Below, piece by piece: positions 6,254-11,135 of a stretch of DNA of 11,135 nucleotides. The notes beneath the pieces were generated by a model that made no database searches, was not told the DNA's origin, and saw nothing but the letters and a program-made list of their open reading frames with translations. The translations under genes and the position numbers were made by a program. Location of the stretch: positions 1 to 11,135 of the forward strand of contig CANHRF010000022.1 of NCBI GenBank assembly GCA_947463335.1. Reading direction: 5' to 3'. The stretch is from Actinomycetota bacterium. GTDB lineage: Bacteria; Actinomycetota; Actinomycetes; Nanopelagicales; Nanopelagicaceae. Every line of letters starts with the position of its first letter. The first letter of the stretch is position 1.

Positions 6254-7168
6254 TTATTTGCCGGCGAGAAAGCGCTGCGGATTCTTTCTAGTCAAAGTAT
6301 CAATTTGCTCGTCCGTAACACCGGCGTTGCGCAAAATAGGTAAGAACTTGGTAATTAAGAATTTATAGCCTTCGCTACCGTGAATCTTTAGTCGAGATCG
6401 TCCGGCGATATCAGTTGAGATCAAAATCTTCTCAAGATATCCCTCACCGATTAAGGTCGCAATTGTCTGTGCGCGAAGCTCATCACGTTGCTTATCTAAT
6501 TGACCAACAGCGTCATACCCAATCCACACACCACGCTTTAGCAATTTGCGCGAGTATTCAATGTCACGATTGGTGTCGCAGTGGCCAATCAGAGTTATAT
6601 CTAGATCTGCTCCTGCCGCCTCCAAGATATTGAGTTGCTCAATACCTACCTCAGTAAATAAAGCGTGCGTACCTATAGGTCGCTTCGTCTCTGCTTGAAC
6701 CTTTGCGGCAGCTTCTAAAACTTTCCGCTCATTCTCTTTAATGCCGCGATGATGAGTGCCGAGTTCTCCCATAATGCCGGCTTTGATATTTGTGCCTGGA
6801 AATCCATCGACTATATGGCCGAGCATGCGATCAGCGATCTGAGTAACGCTCCAATCATCTAGCCACTCTGGGTAATACTGCTGATGATAGAAACCAGTTC
6901 CGGCGATGATGTGAACGCCTGTTGCCTTAGATATTTCCGCAAGCCCCTGTGGGTCTGGATGTAAGCCATAGATTGTCTGATCAACGATCGTATTTCCACC
7001 AGCAGCTTTGTAATCGGCAACTTCATCTGACATTGTTGCAATCTCAAGTAAAACGCCATCCGAGTTACGTCGAACATCATAGGTATCAACAAGGAGATGC
7101 TCGTGCGGCAAGATAAAACCTAATTGATCGGCAGGGACTGGGCCAAGAACGGTTTCAACGTTTTTCAT
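6254..7168 (-). CDS. Phosphotriesterase-family metal-dependent hydrolase (lactonase-like)
   Basis: A 304-residue amidohydrolase-superfamily barrel of the phosphotriesterase (PTE/PHP) family. The N-terminus ETVLGPVPADQLGFILPHEH is typical, with H22 and H24 as the first metal ligands. Further ligands are E135 (AGIMGELG), H168 (GTHA), H196 (GHCD) and D253 (STDIAG). The bridging ligand position carries glutamate, as in E. coli PHP, instead of the carboxylated lysine of true phosphotriesterases. Many family members hydrolyse lactones, and lactone opening would suit the sugar-acid-type enzymes alongside. The ATG at 7168 is preferred to a GTG at 7192, which adds eight non-conserved residues. The Shine-Dalgarno is weak (TAGG, nine bases upstream). 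The gene is transcribed towards the SDR gene and the two stop codons abut with no spacer. It starts from the region shared with the divergent creatininase-family gene. Confidence 0.88.
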   Translation of the reverse strand: MKNVETVLGPVPADQLGFILPHEHLLVDTYDVRRNSDGVLLEIATMSDEVADYKAAGGNTIVDQTIYGLHPDPQGLAEISKATGVHIIAGTGFYHQQYYPEWLDDWSVTQIADRMLGHIVDGFPGTNIKAGIMGELGTHHRGIKENERKVLEAAAKVQAETKRPIGTHALFTEVGIEQLNILEAAGADLDITLIGHCDTNRDIEYSRKLLKRGVWIGYDAVGQLDKQRDELRAQTIATLIGEGYLEKILISTDIAGRSRLKIHGSEGYKFLITKFLPILRNAGVTDEQIDTLTRKNPQRFLAGK

Positions 7169-7216
7169 AAGCGCGAGCCTATTAGAAATCACTGCGTAAT
7201 ACGAGAACTTTCCTCC

Positions 7217-7247
7217 GCAATTATTTCTGGAACAGAGATGGAATTGC
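7217..7247. repeat. Nested imperfect dyad in the divergent intergenic region (candidate operator)
   Basis: Outer arms GCAATT (7217-7222) and AATTGC (7242-7247) flank an inner TCTG-GAA-CAGA dyad (7226-7236) with nearly the same centre. It lies between the phosphotriesterase-like gene on the minus strand and the creatininase-like gene on the plus strand. Its position suits a regulator controlling both, but the arms are short and chance is not excluded. Confidence 0.3.
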
Positions 7248-7265
7248 AGTTATAGGCAGGGATAT

Positions 7266-7286
7266 ATCTATTTCAGATCTATTTCA
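7266..7286 (+). repeat. Tandem 10-bp direct repeat with 11-bp period, candidate activator site
   Basis: ATCTATTTCA occurs at 7266-7275 and again at 7277-7286, both exact, separated by one G. The 11-bp period puts the two copies on the same face of the helix. The second copy ends one base before the -10 box at 7288, and the first covers the place where a -35 box would be. Known parallels with 11-bp direct repeats are boxes of the PhoB/OmpR response-regulator family; which regulator binds here is unknown. Confidence 0.5.
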
Positions 7287-7287
7287 A

Positions 7288-7293
7288 TATACT
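7288..7293 (+). promoter_or_regulatory. -10 box of a probable leaderless promoter for the creatininase-family gene
   Basis: TATACT is followed by six bases and then the ATG at 7300, so transcription would start at or next to the start codon. No Shine-Dalgarno precedes the ATG (TTTCAATATACTTTCGCA). This TANNNT-to-ATG geometry is the known signature of leaderless mRNAs, common in actinobacteria. There is no recognisable -35. Confidence 0.5.
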
Positions 7294-7299
7294 TTCGCA

Positions 7300-8094
7300 A
7301 TGGCCTTTAAATTTAACGAACTTAACTGGCAGGAAATTGACCGCCTCAATCGTGACAAGACCATATTTCTCTTACCCACAGGTGCAATGGAACAGCATGG
7401 CCCGCACCTTCCAGTTGATACCGATATCTTTAATTCAAATGTTTTAGTAGAAAGCGTTGCCAAGAGTTCAAATGGAAATGTGATTGCGCTGCCACCGATT
7501 TGGTGGGGTACTTCCCCGCACCACAAAGGCTATCCCGGAACTATCTCTTTGAAATTAGAGACCTTTCATCATTTGCTTAGCGATATCTTCTCTTCACTTA
7601 CCGCCCACGGGTTTTATAGATTTCTTATCATCAATGGCCATGGTGGCAATGCCGGGATTCTCACCGCTTCAACTGGAGATTTGAGTGAATCGCTCGGGGT
7701 ATCAATTCCTACTTACTCATATTGGCAGTCGATCAAGCAAGTTTTGATAGATATTGGAGATTCCGAGATAGGCGGAATGGGCCATGCCTGTGAAATGGAG
7801 ACATCGCTAGCTCTCTATCACCGTCCCGAACTTGTTGATATGAAAGCGATATCCCGAGATATGCCTGAAGTGCGAGTCGCACTTTCCTGTATTGATTTTC
7901 GCCAACCAGGTTTCTTAGGAATTCCGTTGGATTTTCGCCGTGATTCAAAATCTGGAGTTATGGGAGACCCAACTCTGGCAACTGCCGAGAAGGGCGAAAA
8001 GATCTTTACCGCATCGTTAGCAGCGGCAAAAGATGCAGTGCAATCACTCCTGAGCGCTGATCGTAAAGTTTTAATAACCGAGAGATTTAATTAA
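7300..8094 (+). CDS. Creatininase-family metal-dependent hydrolase
   Basis: A 264-residue member of the creatininase family. These enzymes use two metal ions (Zn/Mn/Fe) to hydrolyse C-N bonds such as cyclic amides and N-formyl groups; the family includes creatininase, FAPy deformylases and mycofactocin MftE. The motifs are intact: PTGAMEQHGPHLPVDTD with ligands E31, H33 and D42; INGHGGN with H114; and GHACEMETS (161-169) with the conserved acidic ligand. The length is typical. Neighbours suggest a catabolic amide or deformylation role, not creatinine use in particular. No mycofactocin genes lie in the window. It appears to be expressed from its own leaderless promoter next to a direct-repeat element, and its stop overlaps the next start by one base (TAATG), coupling it to a membrane protein. 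Confidence 0.88.
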   Translation: MAFKFNELNWQEIDRLNRDKTIFLLPTGAMEQHGPHLPVDTDIFNSNVLVESVAKSSNGNVIALPPIWWGTSPHHKGYPGTISLKLETFHHLLSDIFSSLTAHGFYRFLIINGHGGNAGILTASTGDLSESLGVSIPTYSYWQSIKQVLIDIGDSEIGGMGHACEMETSLALYHRPELVDMKAISRDMPEVRVALSCIDFRQPGFLGIPLDFRRDSKSGVMGDPTLATAEKGEKIFTASLAAAKDAVQSLLSADRKVLITERFN

Positions 8095-8768
8095 TGCTAG
8101 TTCTGGCAGTTAAGCTCCTCTTCGCCCCTCTCTTTGTTATCGGTACCTATTTGATACAAAGAAGATTCGGCGCAAGATGGGGCGGGATCTCAATGGCGGT
8201 TCCCTTTATTCTGGTACCAATTTTGGTAGTTATTTATCTACAGCACGGCAGTGAATTTCTCTATGACTCCATCGTAGGAACATATGCCGGTCAGATCTCG
8301 CTGCTCTGCTTCATTGCAACCTATACCCGAATGGCGCCACGCTTTAATTGGCCAATTTGTATCGTTACATCAACATCTGTCTTTCTTATTGGTGTGGCTA
8401 TTTTGAACCCTCTGATAAAAGATCTTTGGGTAGGCGTTGCTCTATGGCTAATTGTCTGGGCAATTTCTATGAAAAAATTTGTTAGCTACGATAGAAATGC
8501 CACGCTTCCACCCGCGCCTAAGTGGGATATTTGGTTAAGAGTTGCATCAGCGCTCTTTCTGATTTTCACAATTACACAGTTTGCCGAAAACCTTGGGCCC
8601 AGATTATCTGGAGCATTCGCAACCTATCCGGTGATGACTTCAATTATGTCCACATTTAATCACTATCGTTTTGGTCCAAATTCCTCGACAGCGCTTATGC
8701 ACGGCCTATTGCAATATCTGCCATTTACCTCACTTTTAATTCTTCCCGTATCTGCGATATTAATTTAG
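8094..8768 (+). CDS. Polytopic integral membrane protein with internal repeat, function unknown
   Basis: A 224-residue, strongly hydrophobic protein with about seven predicted membrane segments by eye (about 2-20, 32-50, 60-79, 86-105, 110-127, 147-164 and 174-190) plus a hydrophobic C-terminal stretch at 205-224. The only long polar loop is about 128-145. Two segments look duplicated: GARWGGISMAVPF (26-38) and GPRLSGAFATYPV (168-180). They share G-x-R-x-x-G and a proline at the same spacing, and each follows a hydrophobic helix and leads into another. This suggests an ancient two-repeat transporter-like fold, loosely reminiscent of GlpM-type small membrane proteins, but I cannot assign a family with confidence. 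Translational coupling to the creatininase-family gene (one-base overlap) suggests it moves that enzyme's substrate or product, or tethers the enzyme. Confidence 0.75.
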   Translation: MLVLAVKLLFAPLFVIGTYLIQRRFGARWGGISMAVPFILVPILVVIYLQHGSEFLYDSIVGTYAGQISLLCFIATYTRMAPRFNWPICIVTSTSVFLIGVAILNPLIKDLWVGVALWLIVWAISMKKFVSYDRNATLPPAPKWDIWLRVASALFLIFTITQFAENLGPRLSGAFATYPVMTSIMSTFNHYRFGPNSSTALMHGLLQYLPFTSLLILPVSAILI

Positions 8769-8776
8769 ATAATTAC

Positions 8777-8799
8777 CTGGAAATCTTTAACTTTTCCAG
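8777..8799 (+). terminator. Hairpin downstream of the membrane-protein gene, possible weak terminator
   Basis: CTGGAAA (8777-8783) and TTTCCAG (8793-8799) form a perfect 7-bp stem with a nine-base loop, beginning nine bases after the stop codon. It is followed by an A/T-rich stretch without a clean T-run, so intrinsic termination is uncertain. It may instead protect the 3' end of the mRNA. Confidence 0.4.
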
Positions 8800-8816
8800 T
8801 AAATAACAATTATTCA

Positions 8817-8836
8817 AATCTCTTGACTTAGAGATT
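8817..8836. promoter_or_regulatory. Perfect dyad overlapping the -35 box, candidate repressor operator
   Basis: AATCTCT (8817-8823) and AGAGATT (8830-8836) are exact reverse complements separated by TGACTT. The dyad covers the whole -35 hexamer TTGACT of the promoter for the ceramidase-family gene, a position where a bound dimer would block RNA polymerase. As RNA it could also form a hairpin, but no T-run follows. Confidence 0.5.
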
Positions 8837-8851
8837 CTCCATAAATAGATT
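8823..8851 (+). promoter_or_regulatory. Sigma70-like promoter for the ceramidase-family gene
   Basis: TTGACT (8823-8828), a 17-base spacer and TAGATT (8846-8851) form a near-consensus housekeeping promoter. The predicted start is near 8858, giving a leader of about 30 bases before the ATG at 8889. This is the best promoter match in the window and begins a new transcription unit. Confidence 0.6.
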
Positions 8852-8888
8852 TACTACTCACGCGAATAAATCGAGAATGGGTCTGTAA

Positions 8889-10334
8889 ATGTCTGGTCTA
8901 AGAGTCGGTGCCGCTTCAGTCAATATCAATCCACCTATGGGTTTGCGAAAAGGTGGATTTAGACTCTTTGGAGAACCGATCACTTCAGTCGATGATGATA
9001 TGGAATTAGGCGTCGCTGTTCTGCAATCCAAAGGTGTAACCATTGCAATCATCGGATGTGACCTGGGTAGCGCAACCAGAGAAGAGTCGCACGAATTTAG
9101 AGATACCGTTGCAGAAGTTCTAAAGATAGATCGCTCCCACGTCCTCTTCAACCTTAGCCACAACCACAGCGCTGCAACTCTGCGGGGCAATAATGGAAGT
9201 CCGAGCAATGAAGAGGACCTTCCGCTAGTCAATGAATATCAAAACGGACTAGTAGAGAAGATCGCACAGTGCACACGCACCGCGCTTGCAAATATGAAGG
9301 ATGCCAGAATGGCGCACGCCTGGGGCGCTGCCGATCTCAATGTTTATCGCAGAGAATGGAATAACGGTCAGGATATTCTCGGAGAAGTAATCGGTCATCC
9401 GGTCGACGATAGCGTTGGTGTAATTCGATTCGATGATTTAAATGGCAGAGCGATAGTGACCTTCTTTAGATATTCCTGCCACCCCGTCGTAAATGGCGCC
9501 GCTTCAACGACGCTATCTGCAGATTTTCCAGGTCCGGCGCGCAAGCTCGTTGAAGAGAAGGTCGGCGGAATCGGAATATTCCTGCAAGGTTGTGGTGGCA
9601 ATGTAAATCCAAAGGTTGGCATCGGATACGAGAAAGATTGCAGCGAATCGGTCTATCGCGTTGGTACTGCGCTAGGGGCAGAGGTTGTTCGAATTGCGCT
9701 CGGCCTAAATACCCATCGCTTCCAAAGTGAAAGAACCACGTTAAATAACGTGCCAAATATTCTCTTTAAGCCTTGGCAGGCACGTACTGATCATCCAGAA
9801 GTAACTCTCGCTGGCGCAGAAGAAGTTGTGAAGTTTAGATTCTCGCCGTTACCTGATGAGAAAGATCTACGCGAACAAGAAGCTGATTGGCGCAAAGAGA
9901 TTGCAGATCGAATCGCACGGGGTGCGCTCTCTTGGGAGATTCGTGCTGCTAAAACAACTTATGCGTGGGTGGCGGCGACGCTAGCCAGGTTAAGTGACCC
10001 AAATCCAACTGATGATTTCCTTGCACACGCGATACGTATCGGAGATATTGCTTTAGTTGGTCTTGGCGTTGAAGCTTTCTTTCAAACTGGAGAAGAGATC
10101 CGCGCTAAATCACCACTGAGTGACACTTTTGTACTTGGTTATTCAAATGGAACAATTATGTATCTACCGAGAAAAGAAGATTACCCAGAAGGTGGATGGA
10201 AATATCCAAATAAGCACGCGCTTCCAGATTTACTGCCACAGGTTTACTGTCAACCGGCGCTCTGGCATCCTGACTCTGAGCAAGAAGCAGTTGCCGCTGC
10301 GCTACGTGCGCTAGAACGAGTGGCTAGCGCTTAG
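8889..10334 (+). CDS. Neutral/alkaline non-lysosomal ceramidase-family hydrolase
   Basis: A 481-residue protein related to the N-terminal catalytic domain of neutral ceramidases, which are zinc amidases. Motifs in order: SHNHSAA at 90-96 (zinc histidines 91 and 93; the family norm is THTHSGP); RYSCHPV with H198; SADFPGP at 210-216; LQGCGGNVNP at 232-241 (norm QGAAGDVNP); GLGVEAFF with E395 in the place of the metal-binding Glu; and LGYSNGTIMYLP at 416-427 with the Tyr ligand region. Unlike secreted ceramidases (about 650-760 residues with signal peptide) it has no signal sequence and lacks the C-terminal immunoglobulin-like domain, so it is probably cytoplasmic and acts on a small amide or ester instead of lipid ceramide. 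It has its own promoter and dyad. The start ATG directly follows an in-frame TAA. The stop overlaps that of a convergent paralogue. Confidence 0.85.
   Translation: MSGLRVGAASVNINPPMGLRKGGFRLFGEPITSVDDDMELGVAVLQSKGVTIAIIGCDLGSATREESHEFRDTVAEVLKIDRSHVLFNLSHNHSAATLRGNNGSPSNEEDLPLVNEYQNGLVEKIAQCTRTALANMKDARMAHAWGAADLNVYRREWNNGQDILGEVIGHPVDDSVGVIRFDDLNGRAIVTFFRYSCHPVVNGAASTTLSADFPGPARKLVEEKVGGIGIFLQGCGGNVNPKVGIGYEKDCSESVYRVGTALGAEVVRIALGLNTHRFQSERTTLNNVPNILFKPWQARTDHPEVTLAGAEEVVKFRFSPLPDEKDLREQEADWRKEIADRIARGALSWEIRAAKTTYAWVAATLARLSDPNPTDDFLAHAIRIGDIALVGLGVEAFFQTGEEIRAKSPLSDTFVLGYSNGTIMYLPRKEDYPEGGWKYPNKHALPDLLPQVYCQPALWHPDSEQEAVAAALRALERVASA
10308..10330. terminator. Inverted repeat at the convergent gene junction, possible bidirectional terminator
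   Basis: GCGCTAG (10308-10314) and CTAGCGC (10324-10330) form a perfect 7-bp G+C-rich stem with a nine-base loop, within the last codons of the plus-strand ceramidase-family gene and directly beyond the stop of the minus-strand one. Its position suits a shared transcription end. There is no T-run on either side, so this is tentative. Confidence 0.35.
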
Positions 10335-11135
10335 CTATTACCTTTAAATAATTGATTTAGCAGGGCGATCGATTCAGCAGCGATCATCTCCCCCGCTTCA
10401 GGTGCAAATGGTGCGGGGTGCCCATATCCACGTTGCGCAACTGCTGGTTCATAACCACCAAAGGGATATTCCGCGCGCGTTGAGATGTAACCTAAAACTC
10501 CTTGGCAGTAGCCAGAGAAGATCGTCGCTTTAAATGGCGAGGCTTGTCTTACCTGGTAACCAATTTCGGTAAAGACTTCACCTGGGGTGCCAACAATTGC
10601 AACATCTCCCAGGCGCGCCACCCAGAGTTCGCCATCAACAAAAGTTGGCAACGGTGTGGTTGCAGATAAGTTAACAAACTTTTCTAGCCAGGCGATGTGA
10701 TATCCAATTGGATTCAAAACTTCACGCCCTGCTCCTGCCGCTTTCTTTCCCTCAAAATCAGCCTTCTTCGCCGCTAATTCTTCTTGCATCTCACTAACGC
10801 TCATCGCTGGATTCAGTGGCAGTTGCAGCACTTTTCTAATAGATGCGATTGGTTGTGTTGATTGTGGAGATTTAACTCGCTTGCGATAGAGCGCAATTGG
10901 GGTCACAGATCCATAAGCGATTCGCTCAATTTCCATCTCTCTTGGTTCTGCATCTACAACCGCGTGCACCGCTTCGAGCCCTAGGCGCTTACCCATTAGA
11001 ACTTCAGGGCCAGGATGATCAAAGAATGCTTCTAACGGCAGAATATTTCCAGCGGCTCCTTGAAGGAATAAACAGATACCACCACGGATTAACTCAACTT
11101 GATTGCGCAGCGGGCCGATAAAGTCGCTGCCGCTA
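10331..11135 (-). CDS. Second neutral/alkaline ceramidase-family hydrolase (N-terminus beyond the window)
   Basis: The frame is open from the stop at 10331-10333 to the window edge, giving 267 full codons; the Met at 10996 is internal. The residues upstream of it read SDFIGP and LFLQGAAGNILP, the family's SADYPG and QGAAGDVNP motifs, so this is the C-terminal half or more of a ceramidase-type zinc hydrolase. The zinc histidine motifs (SHTHS and CHP) lie outside the window. Further visible elements, numbered from the window edge: a charged linker (EMQEELAAKKADFEGKKA) at about 115-132; the metal-binding Glu of TPGEVFTEIG at 186; and SGYCQGVLGYIS at 207-218 with the Tyr region. It has more canonical motifs than its convergent neighbour (GAAGN, PGE), and the two are clearly divergent paralogues. 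Stop codons of the pair overlap within TTAG at 10331-10334. No C-terminal immunoglobulin-like domain is present. Confidence 0.84.
   Translation of the reverse strand, partial: SGSDFIGPLRNQVELIRGGICLFLQGAAGNILPLEAFFDHPGPEVLMGKRLGLEAVHAVVDAEPREMEIERIAYGSVTPIALYRKRVKSPQSTQPIASIRKVLQLPLNPAMSVSEMQEELAAKKADFEGKKAAGAGREVLNPIGYHIAWLEKFVNLSATTPLPTFVDGELWVARLGDVAIVGTPGEVFTEIGYQVRQASPFKATIFSGYCQGVLGYISTRAEYPFGGYEPAVAQRGYGHPAPFAPEAGEMIAAESIALLNQLFKGNS

Noticed and set aside
7190..7192. GTG start for the phosphotriesterase-like gene
   Set aside because: The family-typical N-terminus begins at the ATG at 7168 (MKNVETVLGP); the extra eight residues are not conserved-looking.
7300..8094. Assignment as mycofactocin MftE or creatininase proper
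   Set aside because: Only family-level motifs are visible and no mycofactocin or creatine-metabolism genes are in the window.
10994..10996. ATG (minus strand) at 10996 as start of a 221-residue protein
   Set aside because: The same frame continues without stop to the window edge and encodes conserved ceramidase-family motifs (SDFIGP, QGAAGN), so this Met is internal.

Overview
The window looks like a catabolic (accessory-metabolism) region of a bacterial chromosome. It is densely coding, with moderate G+C (by eye in the mid-to-high 40s percent). Genes abut or overlap by 1-11 bases, and one gene has the layout of a leaderless mRNA (a TANNNT -10 box six bases before the ATG, no Shine-Dalgarno). 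Together these fit a small-genome actinobacterium, such as a freshwater planktonic lineage. The phylum is inference only; there is no rRNA or marker gene here.

Layout. (A) 1-6253, plus strand: seven tightly packed genes that look like one operon. They encode E1 beta (5' end cut by the window edge) and E1 alpha of a thiamine-diphosphate 2-oxo-acid/acetoin-type dehydrogenase, a free-standing 77-aa lipoyl-domain protein, a mandelate racemase-subgroup enolase-superfamily enzyme, a DapB/2,4-diaminopentanoate-dehydrogenase-like oxidoreductase, a second and different enolase-superfamily enzyme, and a short-chain dehydrogenase. (B) 6254-7168, minus strand: a phosphotriesterase-family metallohydrolase whose stop codon directly abuts the stop of the SDR gene. 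(C) 7300-8768, plus strand: a creatininase-family hydrolase, translationally coupled to a small polytopic membrane protein with an internal repeat. (D) 8889-10334, plus strand: a neutral-ceramidase-family hydrolase with its own sigma70-like promoter and an overlapping dyad. (E) 10331-11135, minus strand: the C-terminal part of a second ceramidase-family protein (N-terminus beyond the window), converging on D with overlapping stop codons.

Working model (inference). Hydrolases of four active sites in three families (phosphotriesterase-like, creatininase-like, two ceramidase-like) could open lactone, ester or amide bonds. The two enolase-superfamily enzymes could dehydrate or isomerise the resulting hydroxy- or sugar acids. 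The SDR and DapB-like enzymes would do NAD(P)-dependent redox steps. The E1/lipoyl proteins would oxidatively decarboxylate or cleave a keto product to an acyl group. The membrane protein may move a substrate or product. The combination matches no textbook pathway I can name, and the substrate cannot be read from sequence alone. No tRNA, rRNA, CRISPR array, insertion sequence or phage gene was seen. No gene-free stretch exceeds about 130 bases; the two main ones (7169-7299 and 8769-8888) hold the regulatory candidates listed.
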